Source of the DNA: a virus
Virus record (IMG/VR): IMGVR_UViG_3300042691_023629
Location: 1 to 57,023 of that record
Length of the DNA: 57,023 nt
Direction: 5' to 3' (one strand)
Shown: positions 35,343-42,662 of the stretch, in pieces
Layout of the letters: each line of letters begins with the position of its first letter
How positions within the stretch are numbered: the first letter of the stretch is position 1
Notes under the pieces: generated by a model
The model's database searches: none
What the model was told of the DNA's origin: nothing
The model's input: only the letters and a program-made list of their open reading frames with translations
Translations under genes and position numbers: made by a program

Positions 35343-36338
35343 TCAGTCATCGAGTGCGCTGAGAACATCTTCCAGCGATGCGTTAGCATCTTCCAGCAGC
35401 GCCCCGTGGTCAACCTTCTTGCTTGGCGTGGGAGCCGGAGCGGGGGCGGCAGGCTCGCTGACGAACTTGCTCTTGGCCTTGGCGGGGGCCACAGCCTGCT
35501 CGACTTCCTCGATGTCCACCGTGGCTGCCTTCTTCGCCCGTGACGTGCCGGACGGAACTAGTGTGGTTTTCGCGGGCGCGGCGGGTTTCGCGAGGTGGGC
35601 CGGGGGCTCACCCAAATCGTCCTCGTGCTCCACAACAGGTGCCAGACCGATGATCTGCTGCACGATGCTGGAGTCCGCCATGCGGTGAACTGCCTCGGCC
35701 TCCTCGGGGGTGATGAACCGCACACCCTTGAAGGTGAACTTCTGGTGTGCCACGGAGTGGTCGAACGCGATCTTGGTGACCACGGCGCTGTAACCCACGC
35801 GGCGGCGGTTCAGGCTCTCCGCGTATGCGGCAAGTTCTTTCAGAGTGCCAGCGGGCACACGCAGCAGCATGGGGTACTCCATGTCACCAGCGGGAGCCAC
35901 GGCGAGGCGGCGGCTGTCCGAGCAGGCCTTGCCTTTGGAGCCGTTCTCGCTCACACGGCTACCCCACGCGTTGTGGGGGCACGTTGCACAGGACTTCGCC
36001 TGCGGCTCCTGAGCGTCCGCAGCAGGGCCCTTGCCATCGTTGGAGTAGCAGGTCGGCTTCTCGTTGCTGCCCTCCTCGTAGCCCCGGGCGTAGAACACCT
36101 TGGACAGGTTGGGATTGGCCTTGAGGATGACCACTTCCAGCGAGCTGGACGGGTCGTCTTCGCCCGGCTTGGTGACCAGCGTCTTGGACTCGCCGTCCAC
36201 CACGTGCCAGACCTTGCCCTTGTAGCTGATGACGGGGAAGCCGCCAGCGCCCACGCCGCCCGTCAGGTCGGCATTGGCCTGCTCCAGTCCGGCAAGGTGT
36301 GCCGGGACTTTTCCTTCAAATGCGATGATGTTGCTCAT
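35343..36338 (-). CDS. Probable single-stranded DNA-binding protein
   Basis: 331 residues; the ATG at 36338 has GGAG upstream, whereas the longer frame has none. The central region holds a four-cysteine, His-containing cluster (CATCPHNAWGS near residue 120, preceded by a Cys near 95 and followed by GKACSDSRRLAV), which could bind zinc as in T4 gp32. The C-terminus is a Pro/Ala linker ending in an acidic tip (LEDVLSALDD), the hallmark of SSB tails that recruit other replication proteins. It sits in the replication operon after the helicase and a small companion gene. The family name is inference; no OB-fold can be proven by eye. Confidence 0.66.
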   Translation of the reverse strand: MSNIIAFEGKVPAHLAGLEQANADLTGGVGAGGFPVISYKGKVWHVVDGESKTLVTKPGEDDPSSSLEVVILKANPNLSKVFYARGYEEGSNEKPTCYSNDGKGPAADAQEPQAKSCATCPHNAWGSRVSENGSKGKACSDSRRLAVAPAGDMEYPMLLRVPAGTLKELAAYAESLNRRRVGYSAVVTKIAFDHSVAHQKFTFKGVRFITPEEAEAVHRMADSSIVQQIIGLAPVVEHEDDLGEPPAHLAKPAAPAKTTLVPSGTSRAKKAATVDIEEVEQAVAPAKAKSKFVSEPAAPAPAPTPSKKVDHGALLEDANASLEDVLSALDD

Positions 36339-36367
36339 GTCTTGCTCCGAGTTTCCGTAAGTGTTTA

Positions 36368-36745
36368 TCAAGCCGATCTGCGCACGTTGATGACGACTTC
36401 CTCCCGCCAGTTGATGCCCGGTGGCAGCTCTTCGTTGGCCTCCTTGAACTGCTCCACAGCGGTCTTGTTTACGCGGCGCTCCAACATGTGCCACATATCG
36501 TTCTCGCGAATGAACGTGAGTACCGAGTCCCAGTCAGCCACGCCAGCCGAGGTGCGCGTCTGCTTGTAAGCAGTGCCTGCCTTGGTGCGGCAGGACTCCA
36601 CGCCCGAGTCCGTGAACTCGCTCAGGATGGCAGCTTCGATACGGTCGAGGACCGAGTCGATCTTCGACACCTTGGTGTCGAACTTTGCCTTGAGCTGTGA
36701 CTTGACGTCACGTAATTCGATGTACTTGCTAACCAACTCTTCCAT
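36368..36745 (-). CDS. Small conserved phage protein beside the SSB
   Basis: 125 residues with GGAGGG before the ATG. An N-terminal coiled coil (about residues 1-45) is followed by a compact domain with conserved-looking WDSVLTFIRENDMWHMLERR and VNKTAVEQF. I have seen this pattern in many phage replication clusters next to an SSB-like gene, without a known function. It is the first gene after a predicted strong promoter at 36780-36808. Confidence 0.78.
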   Translation of the reverse strand: MEELVSKYIELRDVKSQLKAKFDTKVSKIDSVLDRIEAAILSEFTDSGVESCRTKAGTAYKQTRTSAGVADWDSVLTFIRENDMWHMLERRVNKTAVEQFKEANEELPPGINWREEVVINVRRSA

Positions 36746-36779
36746 TGCCGTACCCTCCCGGCGTTGTGATTGTGAAACG

Positions 36780-36818
36780 ATACTACCCCACTAGCTAACA
36801 GTCGTCAACTAGCTAACA
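36780..36818 (-). promoter_or_regulatory. Leftward sigma-70 promoter with two GTTAGCTAG operators
   Basis: On the minus strand TTGACG (36803-36808) and TAGTAT (36780-36785) are spaced by 17 bases. The motif TGTTAGCTAGT occurs twice, 18 bases apart: at 36808-36818 touching the -35 box, and at 36790-36800 inside the spacer. This looks like a repressed promoter for the SSB operon. Confidence 0.78.
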
Positions 36819-38350
36819 CCACGAACAAGGTCCAAAAGTAGCCCTTGCAGTTTCTGACGATCTCGTAAACGGGCATACAGTCGGCGCTCGATGTCCGACC
36901 CCTCGATGTTCACGATGAACTGCGTGTGCTTCTGACCGGGGCGTGTGACCCGGGCGTTGGCCTGCTCGTAGATCTCGTTGCTGGTGACCGGGGCGAACCA
37001 CACCACGGTGTTGGCAGCCGTCAGCGTCAGACCGTGGCTCATGGCGGCGGGCTGGGCGACCAGCACCCGTGGCGTAGAGCTGTTCTGGAACGCGCCGAAT
37101 ATCCGGTCCCGCTCACTCTTGGAGGTCTCGCCGCTGATGGTCTCCACAGTGAAGTCTTGCGCGAGTTCCTTGGCGACGTAGCGCAGCACTGCCTTAAACG
37201 GCACGAACACGATGACCTTCGTGCCTGCCTCCTCGACCACTTCCCTCACGACGTCGATGCGCGGCTTGGCGGGCAGGTGAACGTCGATGTCGTCGCCGTA
37301 GACCACGCCGCAGGCGATCTGAAGAAGTTTCTGCGCCTTCACCGCCTCGTTCACAGCCACCACCGAGTCGCCTTGGTACTCCATGGCGAGCTTGGCGAGC
37401 ATGTTCTTGTAGGCCGTCTTCTGTTCTGCGGTCATGGGCACATGCCGCTCCTGCCAGATGCACGGTGGCAGGTCCACACAGTCGTCCCGGGAGAACCGCA
37501 CCGCAGGCTGCATAGCGTCATGCACGATGTCGTGAGCGTCCTCCCGTGGCACCCACTTGAACTGGCTCAGTTGCTTCATCACGGAGTTGCGCCACTGCGC
37601 GAAGTATTTCGGTATGCGCTCCGGTGCGAGCAGCTTGCACTGCGCCCATGCGTCCGTCGGGGCGTTCGGTGTTGGTGTGCCGGTGAGCCCCCACACTCGC
37701 GTCTTGCCCGCCAACACGTTCTTGAGTGACTTCCAGCGGGCGGTGCCTGCGTTGCGGAAACTCGCGATCTCGTCCACCACCACGAGGTCGATGTCGTCCT
37801 TGGCGATGAGGTCTTTCTCGATCACCTTGATGCCGTCGTGATTGATCAGGTAGATGTCCGCCTCACTGGACAACATCTTGAGGCGTCGATCCTTGGTGCC
37901 GTAGATCACGGCGAAGTTCAGGTGTGGAAAGTGGCGGAAGATCTCGTCACCCCACGTGCGCTCGAGTGTCGAGAGCGGCGAGATGATCAGCACCTTCTTC
38001 GCCAGCCCGTGGGAGCGCAGGAAGTCATACGCCCACAGCGTGGAGAGCGTCTTGCCGGTACCCATGTCGTTCAGACAGAAGGCACGGTTGTGTAGTGTGA
38101 GGAACTCTGCGGTCTCGCGCTGTGCGTGGAACGGCGTGTACTGCCCGCTCCAGTTGTAGTGGTACTTGATCGGGCTCGGTGCGTTGATGCCAAGGTTGCG
38201 GAGCAGCTTCGCCTCTTCGACGCCATGGGGTACGGCCACCAGCTCATGCCCCTTGAACATGAACTTCTTCGCCGTAGGAACGACCGTGGTGACCCGCTCG
38301 GGGTCACGCAGATTCAGCACAATCTTCTTCGTTGCCTTGTGAACAAGCAT
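36809..38350 (-). CDS. SNF2-type DNA helicase
   Basis: 513 residues with all major superfamily 2 motifs: Walker A NDMGTGKTLS (near residue 95), Walker B VVVDEIASF (near 193), motif III GLTGTPTPN, and a C-terminal helicase half with motif V AQPAAMSHGLTL and motif VI YEQANARVTRPGQK. This layout is the SNF2/Rad54-like branch common in phages, which remodels DNA-protein complexes or restarts forks. It lies between nuclease genes and the SSB operon. The start ATG has GGAG very close. A copy of the GGTTATCC palindrome lies 53 bases upstream. Confidence 0.92.
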   Translation of the reverse strand: MLVHKATKKIVLNLRDPERVTTVVPTAKKFMFKGHELVAVPHGVEEAKLLRNLGINAPSPIKYHYNWSGQYTPFHAQRETAEFLTLHNRAFCLNDMGTGKTLSTLWAYDFLRSHGLAKKVLIISPLSTLERTWGDEIFRHFPHLNFAVIYGTKDRRLKMLSSEADIYLINHDGIKVIEKDLIAKDDIDLVVVDEIASFRNAGTARWKSLKNVLAGKTRVWGLTGTPTPNAPTDAWAQCKLLAPERIPKYFAQWRNSVMKQLSQFKWVPREDAHDIVHDAMQPAVRFSRDDCVDLPPCIWQERHVPMTAEQKTAYKNMLAKLAMEYQGDSVVAVNEAVKAQKLLQIACGVVYGDDIDVHLPAKPRIDVVREVVEEAGTKVIVFVPFKAVLRYVAKELAQDFTVETISGETSKSERDRIFGAFQNSSTPRVLVAQPAAMSHGLTLTAANTVVWFAPVTSNEIYEQANARVTRPGQKHTQFIVNIEGSDIERRLYARLRDRQKLQGLLLDLVRGVS

Positions 38351-38373
38351 CGCTCGCTCCGATAGCCAATCGC

Positions 38374-38393
38374 CGCAAACCCTAAAGTTTGCG
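38374..38393. repeat. Small inverted repeat upstream of the helicase
   Basis: CGCAAAC and GTTTGCG flank a six-base AT-rich loop, just downstream (minus strand) of the palindrome at 38403. It has no T-run and may be part of the leader structure. Confidence 0.45.
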
Positions 38394-38402
38394 GTCCCGT
38401 CG

Positions 38403-38420
38403 GGTTATCCCGGGATAACC
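38403..38420. repeat. GGTTATCC palindrome, copy 1 (perfect)
   Basis: Perfect 18-bp palindrome GGTTATCCCGGGATAACC in the leader of the SNF2 helicase and 27 bases after the stop of the VRR-NUC gene. Confidence 0.95.
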
Positions 38421-38446
38421 CTCGCTGATAAGCAATATACGCCCGG

Positions 38447-38740
38447 TCAGGGCGTCATCAAGCCAGCGAACAAACTTTTAACTTGCTCGACGTTGGTAAC
38501 TACAGCCACACATCCTTGTGCAGCTTCGATGTCCTTGAGCTGTCTGCGCTGGTTCGCAGTTACCGTATTCTCTTTCCCGGGGGCCTTGCACTCGATGCCA
38601 ACGAAGCGGCCACGCACACAGAGAATGAAGTCAGGTATTCCTGTCACACCCATGCCGTTCTGAACAGGCATGTACCACCACGCATCGGTGGTCTTGAGAA
38701 ACGTCTTGATGGAGAGCTTGACGCGGCCTTCGGGCGTCAC
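38447..38740 (-). CDS. VRR-NUC nuclease
   Basis: 97 residues from a GTG overlapping the upstream stop; the longer frame would lie inside the Cas4-like gene. The catalytic core reads GIPDFILCVRGRFVGIECKA (D then E-x-K), followed by NQRRQLKDIEAAQG, the VRR-NUC pattern. Stand-alone VRR-NUC proteins in phages resolve branched DNA or Holliday junctions during recombination-dependent replication. The neighbouring Cas4-like nuclease and SNF2 helicase fit one recombination module. Confidence 0.88.
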   Translation of the reverse strand: MTPEGRVKLSIKTFLKTTDAWWYMPVQNGMGVTGIPDFILCVRGRFVGIECKAPGKENTVTANQRRQLKDIEAAQGCVAVVTNVEQVKSLFAGLMTP

Positions 38741-39408
38741 GTGCCGCAGTGCTCGCAGTTCTCTCGGCCCACCGGGCACCACTGGCGACACAAGCCAGAC
38801 GGCCTCGCAGGCCACTTGTCCTCTTGGTGAGCGATCTCGATACGCTGCACACGCGGGTTGAACTCCTGCCAGATGGCGGGGATGTCCTCGCGGGTGAACG
38901 TCTCGGAGCTGACCGTGTTCGTCTTCAGCCACACGAACGCGTTGATCACCTTGTTGATAAACGGTTTACACGCCATGATCATGGCTGCCGTGAGCTTCAA
39001 CTGCGCTGACTCCGGCGTGGGTTTCCCGGTCTTCCAGTCGCCCACGAACGCCTTGTCACCCTTCACCACGGTGACGTCGGTGATGCCGCGCACCCACGCG
39101 TCAGACGCGAAATACTCGGTGGGTCGGAGGTTGCGGTTCAACGCCATGCGGGTCTCGGCCTCGACCTTGCCGCCCTTGCCGGTGATCTGCTCGACCAACG
39201 GCTCCCACTGGCGCATGCCCTCGGGGAGTGCGACACGCTTGGTGATGCGGTCCTCCAGCGCCTTGTGAACCTTGTTCCCCCAGATGATGGCCTCGCTCTG
39301 AGGCTCCACAACCTTTTTGGAAACCCGGGTCAGGTAGTAGCGGCGGGGGCAGGTCTCAAACGCGTTGAGCGCGGAGTAGCTCCACGCGAACTTACGGCTT
39401 GATGCCAT
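38737..39408 (-). CDS. Cas4/RecB-like nuclease with Fe-S cysteines
   Basis: 223 residues. The PD-(D/E)xK core is visible as GITDV followed by VGDWKTGK (Asp and Lys of the D-x-K element). A cysteine at the N-terminus (ETCPRRYY) and three close together at the C-terminus (CRQWCPVGRENCEHC) fit the Cas4/AddB-type iron-sulfur fold. It probably trims DNA ends for recombination. It overlaps the genes on both sides, upstream by 17 bases. No CRISPR array is present, so a CRISPR adaptation role is not supported. Confidence 0.88.
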   Translation of the reverse strand: MASSRKFAWSYSALNAFETCPRRYYLTRVSKKVVEPQSEAIIWGNKVHKALEDRITKRVALPEGMRQWEPLVEQITGKGGKVEAETRMALNRNLRPTEYFASDAWVRGITDVTVVKGDKAFVGDWKTGKPTPESAQLKLTAAMIMACKPFINKVINAFVWLKTNTVSSETFTREDIPAIWQEFNPRVQRIEIAHQEDKWPARPSGLCRQWCPVGRENCEHCGT

Positions 39409-39634
39409 ACTGAAGCTCGAGGATGAGTTGGCAGTAGTGCAGCGCCTTCTTGATGTCCTCGGCCTTGCCTTTGGACCCGTGACGCGTCACATACTTGACG
39501 ACATTGCCCTCCAGATACCCGAGCCCGTTGGCACAGATGTACTGGATCGGCTGGATGGGGAGGTCTTTGTAATGCGCTCCGCCAGACTGCGTGTCGAGCG
39601 CACTGGCGTTATCAAACAGGTCAAGTTGTTGCAT
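39392..39634 (-). CDS. DUF3310-family protein
   Basis: 80 residues with AGGAGG before the ATG. HYKDLPIQPIQYICANGLGY, then NVVKYVTRHGSKGK and a C-terminal helix match the DUF3310 family, common in phage nucleotide-metabolism or replication clusters; some members are annotated as nucleotide kinases, without proof that I know. It is the first gene after a strong operator-promoter at 39653-39681. Confidence 0.88.
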   Translation of the reverse strand: MQQLDLFDNASALDTQSGGAHYKDLPIQPIQYICANGLGYLEGNVVKYVTRHGSKGKAEDIKKALHYCQLILELQYGIKP

Positions 39635-39649
39635 GTGTACCTCCTAACG

Positions 39650-39681
39650 CCCACGTTAGAGTAGCTAACGTGGGGGGTCAA
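39650..39681 (-). promoter_or_regulatory. Leftward promoter with palindromic CCCACGTTAG operator
   Basis: Minus strand: TTGACC (39676-39681), 17-base spacer, TAACGT (39653-39658). A perfect 10-bp inverted repeat, CCCACGTTAG/CTAACGTGGG (39650-39659 and 39665-39674), covers the spacer and -10 box, so a dimeric repressor bound here would block RNA polymerase. The spacer contains GTTAGC. Confidence 0.75.
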
Positions 39682-39691
39682 GAGGCATCAC

Positions 39692-40252
39692 TTATTTTCG
39701 GCGCAACTCACGCAAACTGTCGTCGAGCTGTCGGTCAATCATCTCCCAAAACTCGTTTGCAACAGCGTTGCGCTGCTTCCACGTGAGCTTGCCCCGGGAC
39801 TCGATGAACTCCTTCCGCGCCTTGGCCCACCGCTGGCGGATCTCGCCCTCGATCTTCGCCCGCTCCGCTGGTGTCTTGATCGGGCCTTGTGTCGCCGCAT
39901 GCAGCGCCAGCGCCTTGGCGAAACGCGCACGACGCTCCCGCATCAGATCCCGCTGATAATCCGCACGGCGCAGCGGTGGGATGAGCTGCCGCTTGGACTC
40001 GATCAGCTTCACCAGATTCTCGAACGCATCCCGGCTTTCGAGACCGACATCGATCAGGGCGTTCAGCGGCTTCAACTGGCCCTCGTACGCCATGGGGTGG
40101 GTGTCCCAGTGCTCGATGATCTCGGTGATCTCGTTGATCAACTTGGTGTAGTTGTCGCTGGTGATCAAGCAGTTCACGGCCTCCACCAACACGTGCTTGT
40201 CTACGACCTTGGTTTGTGCATTCATCTGGTGCGTCTTGCTTACGTTTAACAT
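39692..40252 (-). CDS. Helical protein of unknown function, 186 residues
   Basis: Starts at ATG 40252 or an internal ATG 40225; neither has a good ribosome-binding site. The protein is charged and helical, with a basic second half (RRADYQRDLMRERRARFAKA) and a Trp/Arg-rich end. It does not match an enzyme family that I recognise. It stands between the attachment site and the DUF3310 gene, with a GGTTATCC palindrome 87 bases upstream, so it could be a lysogeny or recombination accessory factor. Confidence 0.7.
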   Translation of the reverse strand: MLNVSKTHQMNAQTKVVDKHVLVEAVNCLITSDNYTKLINEITEIIEHWDTHPMAYEGQLKPLNALIDVGLESRDAFENLVKLIESKRQLIPPLRRADYQRDLMRERRARFAKALALHAATQGPIKTPAERAKIEGEIRQRWAKARKEFIESRGKLTWKQRNAVANEFWEMIDRQLDDSLRELRRK

Positions 40253-40339
40253 AGCAGGGTTTGCACTTTAGCGACTTTGTGAGCAACTATCTAGTTGGAC
40301 ATCGCTGCGATAAATACTTAGGACAAATCCTACACGGAA

Positions 40340-40357
40340 GGTTATCCCGGGATAACC
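40340..40357. repeat. GGTTATCC palindrome, copy 2 (perfect)
   Basis: Perfect copy in the 243-base gap between the integrase and the 186-residue protein, just before the arm-site-like CTGCCTTA repeats. Confidence 0.95.
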
Positions 40358-40363
40358 CTAGCC

Positions 40364-40431
40364 CTGCCTTAGATCTGCCTTAACCCACGGAAATCGACGG
40401 GAATTGACGGGCACTGCCTTAGCCTGCCTCA
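40364..40431. promoter_or_regulatory. Cluster of CTGCCTTA repeats, probable integrase arm sites
   Basis: CTGCCTTA occurs at 40364-40371, 40375-40382 and 40414-40421, with a one-base variant (CTGCCTCA) at 40424-40431. They lie left of the attachment core; another copy is on the other side at 40535-40542 within the 3' end of the integrase gene. This two-sided layout is that of arm-type binding sites for a tyrosine integrase. Confidence 0.7.
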
Positions 40432-40454
40432 CGCAAGTCCTTGATCCTGCGTGA
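40429..40454. repeat. TCACGCA/TGCGTGA inverted repeat near attP
   Basis: Seven-base inverted repeats at 40429-40435 and 40448-40454 separated by 12 bases, between the arm-site cluster and the tRNA-like core. It could be a binding site for excisionase or integrase. Function is a guess. Confidence 0.45.
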
Positions 40455-40459
40455 AGGGA

Positions 40460-40490
40460 TGGTGGTGAGGGGGAGAATCGAACCCGGGGG
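40460..40490 (-). other. attP: attP core: 3' end of a tRNA-Ser-like gene
   Basis: The minus strand reads GGGTTCGATTCTCCC, then CCTCACC, A and CCA. This is the T-arm 3' half, the 3' acceptor strand, the discriminator base and the CCA end of a tRNA. The five-prime half of the T stem does not pair, so it is not a whole tRNA. An acceptor pairing with GGTGAGG matches the known 5' end of enterobacterial tRNA-Ser(GCU). It adjoins the integrase stop by six bases. The host tRNA would be restored on integration. Confidence 0.82.
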
Positions 40491-40495
40491 CGAAC

Positions 40496-41656
40496 CTATT
40501 TTTCTCGGGAGTTTTGTGGGTCGCTGCCCTCATACTGCCTTACGAGCTTACTCCCGACGTCGGGCACCACGCTCGGCAGCCACTTGGCGTAGGTCTTCAG
40601 CGTCATCCACGTGTCGGCGTGTCCCATGTATGTGGACACCCACCCCAGAGGCTCTCCGGCGCTCAGGGCAACGCTCGCGAAGGTGTGGCGTAGTTGGTAT
40701 GGCCCCCTCCGCTTGCGCACCTTGGCAGCCACGCAGTCGCGGTGGAAGAGCTTGCGCACTGCCCGGTCATTGACGAACCCATCCCCGGTGCCCGGGTCAG
40801 GGAAGATCACGGTGCCCTTCTTACGCTTCATGGACGCTAGCAGGTCGCGGGCTGGCGGCAGGAGAACTAGTGTGCGGGTGCTCGCCTCGGTCTTCGTGAC
40901 CTTCTCGCGGCCCAGCCGGACGGAGCGCCATATGCGCAGGGTAGTGCAGTCGGGTGCGACGTCATCCCAGCGGACGGCGATGATCTCCCCGGTGCGCAGC
41001 CCGGTCAGCGCCCAGAATGCCCAAAGTTGTCCACAGGCCGTCTCGCGCAACGCCTTAACTTCTTCTGGGGTGAGGGGGTCCACCTTGGTGTCGGACGGCG
41101 CAGCACTCTTGGTGCTCACCCGTCGGCCCAGCCGATAGTCCGCCAGCGGGTTGCCCGGGATGACTTCATCGGCGGCGGCGCGGCGCAGTGCGCCACGGAT
41201 GGGGATGAGGAGGTTGTTCAGCCGCTTGCGGCTCAGGCTCAACGTGGCGATCCAGTCGCGCACGTGCTTCTCGCGCAGCTCCGCGATGGGGGCTTTGCCG
41301 AAAGATGTTTCTGCAACGATGGCCGCGTACTCGCGGTAGTCCACCAGCGTCTCGGGCTGGACGTCGTGGACGATGGAGTCAAGGTAGGCGGTCATGTGAT
41401 CCGCCAGTGAACGCTTGGCCTCCGGTGGGCGGGAGTCGAACGCTTGTGCGCGTGGTGACTCGGGGAAGTGCTTGGCGTAGTCGAACGTGCCGGTGGTGAT
41501 CTCGTGCTCGATTCGTGCCTTTAAATTAGCTGCGAACTTGAGGTTCGCTCTGCTCGGCTCTAGTCGTAACCACTCTCTGCATCGAACGCCACGGTAGCGG
41601 AAGTCGAGTTGGATCGACTGCTTACCAACGGCGCGAACACCCGGCCCTCTGCCCAT
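40496..41656 (-). CDS. int: Tyrosine integrase
   Basis: 386 residues. The N-terminal part (VGKQSIQLDFRYRGVRCREW) is the arm-binding domain of the Min27-like/DUF3596 group. The catalytic domain shows GLRTGEIIAVRW (catalytic Arg), YQLRHTFASVAL (His-x-x-Arg box, here R-H), MGHAD and the nucleophile Tyr in LKTYAKW. It catalyses site-specific recombination with the host tRNA gene. Its start overlaps the excisionase gene by 97 bases; GAGGA lies directly before the ATG, so a start further in is possible. It lies on the same strand as the lytic replication genes. Confidence 0.95.
   Translation of the reverse strand: MGRGPGVRAVGKQSIQLDFRYRGVRCREWLRLEPSRANLKFAANLKARIEHEITTGTFDYAKHFPESPRAQAFDSRPPEAKRSLADHMTAYLDSIVHDVQPETLVDYREYAAIVAETSFGKAPIAELREKHVRDWIATLSLSRKRLNNLLIPIRGALRRAAADEVIPGNPLADYRLGRRVSTKSAAPSDTKVDPLTPEEVKALRETACGQLWAFWALTGLRTGEIIAVRWDDVAPDCTTLRIWRSVRLGREKVTKTEASTRTLVLLPPARDLLASMKRKKGTVIFPDPGTGDGFVNDRAVRKLFHRDCVAAKVRKRRGPYQLRHTFASVALSAGEPLGWVSTYMGHADTWMTLKTYAKWLPSVVPDVGSKLVRQYEGSDPQNSREK
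40535..40542. promoter_or_regulatory. CTGCCTTA site right of attP core
   Basis: Single copy of the arm-site-like octamer inside the 3' end of the integrase gene, opposite the four-copy cluster on the other side of the core. Confidence 0.55.
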
Positions 41657-41814
41657 TCCTCGTACCCGCGCAAAGATACGAGGATACGACCGTCAGGTGC
41701 TTTACGCCACACGGTGTCCTGCAACCAAACACCTTCTGCAATCTTCCCTCTAACAGCTTTCTCAGTGTAGCCGGACAGCTCCGCGAACCGGCGGATGGTG
41801 ACCCAATTCATCAT
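41560..41814 (-). CDS. xis: Excisionase
   Basis: 84 residues. VTIRRFAELSGYTEKAVRGK is the winged-helix recognition pattern of phage excisionases, followed by GVWLQDTVWRKAPDG and a YEEWAEG end. It bends attachment-site DNA and directs the integrase toward excision. Two adjacent ATGs mark the start, which overlaps the stop of the upstream 29-residue frame. The 3' end overlaps the integrase start, coupling the two. Confidence 0.92.
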   Translation of the reverse strand: MMNWVTIRRFAELSGYTEKAVRGKIAEGVWLQDTVWRKAPDGRILVSLRGYEEWAEGRVFAPLVSSRSNSTSATVAFDAESGYD

Positions 41815-41900
41815 TCAATCACCACACTCGTATCTGGGTAAGCCCAGAGAGTCCACACCCATAGCATGAGTGCCCCGAAGATCAGGTCTTGGAGTGTCAT
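41811..41900 (-). CDS. Tiny 29-residue hydrophobic peptide
   Basis: ATG 41900 overlaps the preceding stop and its TGA overlaps the excisionase start, exactly filling the space between two genes. The sequence is mostly hydrophobic with three Trp (ALMLWVWTLWAYP), enough for one membrane helix. It could be a real micro-protein or only a translational coupling frame. Confidence 0.5.
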   Translation of the reverse strand: MTLQDLIFGALMLWVWTLWAYPDTSVVIE

Positions 41901-41924
41901 GCGTCACCCCGTGCGCGGATGGCT
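41897..41924. repeat. 28-bp direct repeat, copy 1
   Basis: Identical to 42103-42130. It encodes the shared C-terminal AIRARGDA and the ATGA overlap of two neighbouring small genes, so it marks a recent local duplication or gene conversion. Confidence 0.93.
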
Positions 41925-42106
41925 TCGGCGCACAGTTGCCCGTCAAGACTTGGCGCTTCTTCAAGGCAGAGCTTCGCACACGCTTCACGCTCATGGGCTG
42001 CGACAAGCGCGGCAAAGCGTTCAATGTCGTCACTTGATGGAATTGGGAAGAAGCTGCCTGAATTCCATACTTCAGCGGCCATGCGGATAATATCTTCCCT
42101 ATTCAT
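41897..42106 (-). CDS. Small EACA-motif protein A, 69 residues
   Basis: ATGA overlaps link it to both neighbours. It begins NREDIIRMAAEVWNSG, has the helix HEREACAKLCLEE and ends AIRARGDA. Phage accessory proteins with the EREACAxxC helix are very common; the role is unknown. It shares its ending and 28 identical bases with the next gene upstream. Confidence 0.8.
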   Translation of the reverse strand: MNREDIIRMAAEVWNSGSFFPIPSSDDIERFAALVAAHEREACAKLCLEEAPSLDGQLCAEAIRARGDA

Positions 42107-42130
42107 GCGTCACCCCGTGCGCGGATGGCT
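42103..42130. repeat. 28-bp direct repeat, copy 2
   Basis: Second exact copy of 41897-41924, at the 3' end of the 57-residue gene. Confidence 0.93.
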
Positions 42131-42276
42131 GCGGCGCAATGGCTGACATTCCACCAATCACACACCCGCGCACACGCCTCGCGCTCACGCTCTGCTACCA
42201 GATGAGCGAAGAACTCGATGTCGCCGTGCAGCGTCAGACCGTTCTCTTCAATCAGTTTGATCAACTCTCTGTCCAT
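42103..42276 (-). CDS. Small EACA-motif protein B, 57 residues
   Basis: ATG 42276 overlaps the upstream stop, and the stop overlaps the start of protein A. It reads DRELIKLIEENGLTLHGDIE, then ERERE-ACARVCDWW and the ending AIRARGDA. It is a paralogue of the 69-residue neighbour. Unknown function. Confidence 0.78.
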   Translation of the reverse strand: MDRELIKLIEENGLTLHGDIEFFAHLVAEREREACARVCDWWNVSHCAAAIRARGDA

Positions 42277-42512
42277 CACTCACCTCCCCGCATACGAATA
42301 ATTAATGCCGCTTCAGATGGCATATGCTCCAGAGAAGTGAACTCGGTGCGCGACAGAATCTCAATACACGCCTCGCGTTCAGCCTGCACGCGCTGCTCCA
42401 CTTGCTGCAACAACTGCGTGGCGAAGTTCTGAAAGTGTGCTTCACACCCCCACGACTGATATTTCGGAGCAGTCGCATTTACTAAATGCATGATCTCGTC
42501 TTTGTCCATCAC
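42276..42512 (-). CDS. Small EACA-motif protein C, 78 residues
   Basis: Two adjacent ATGs at 42512 and 42509, preceded by GGAGGTGAG from the upstream gene. The helix EQRVQAEREACIEILSR is the same motif as in its neighbours, while the N-terminal half (DEIMHLVNATAPKYQSWG) differs. The stop overlaps the next start. It is part of a tandem set of diverged relatives. Confidence 0.78.
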   Translation of the reverse strand: MMDKDEIMHLVNATAPKYQSWGCEAHFQNFATQLLQQVEQRVQAEREACIEILSRTEFTSLEHMPSEAALIIRMRGGE

Positions 42513-42662
42513 TCACCTCCCCGGGGTGCGTAGCTCTTGGCGGCGCTTCGATCTGATCTCATGGCACTTCATGCACATGATCTTTGGCCGCATGTGATGT
42601 ATGTCATGCCTGCTGCGAATCATCCGGCAGTATTGGCATGTCGTGTTTCGCGCCTTGGTCAC
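42513..42662 (-). CDS. Zinc-ribbon micro-protein A, 49 residues
   Basis: GTG 42662 overlaps the stop of the next gene (GTGA). The sequence carries CQYC and CMKC, two CxxC knuckles 24 residues apart, in a strongly basic context (RSRHDIHHMRPKI). It is a close relative of the upstream 55-residue protein, which has CQYC and CNDC. It probably binds zinc and nucleic acid. Confidence 0.72.
   Translation of the reverse strand: MTKARNTTCQYCRMIRSRHDIHHMRPKIMCMKCHEIRSKRRQELRTPGR

Noticed and set aside
40460-40490. Intact tRNA gene
   Set aside because: Only the 3' end of a tRNA is present; the 5' half of the T stem does not pair and no anticodon arm precedes it. It is an attachment core.
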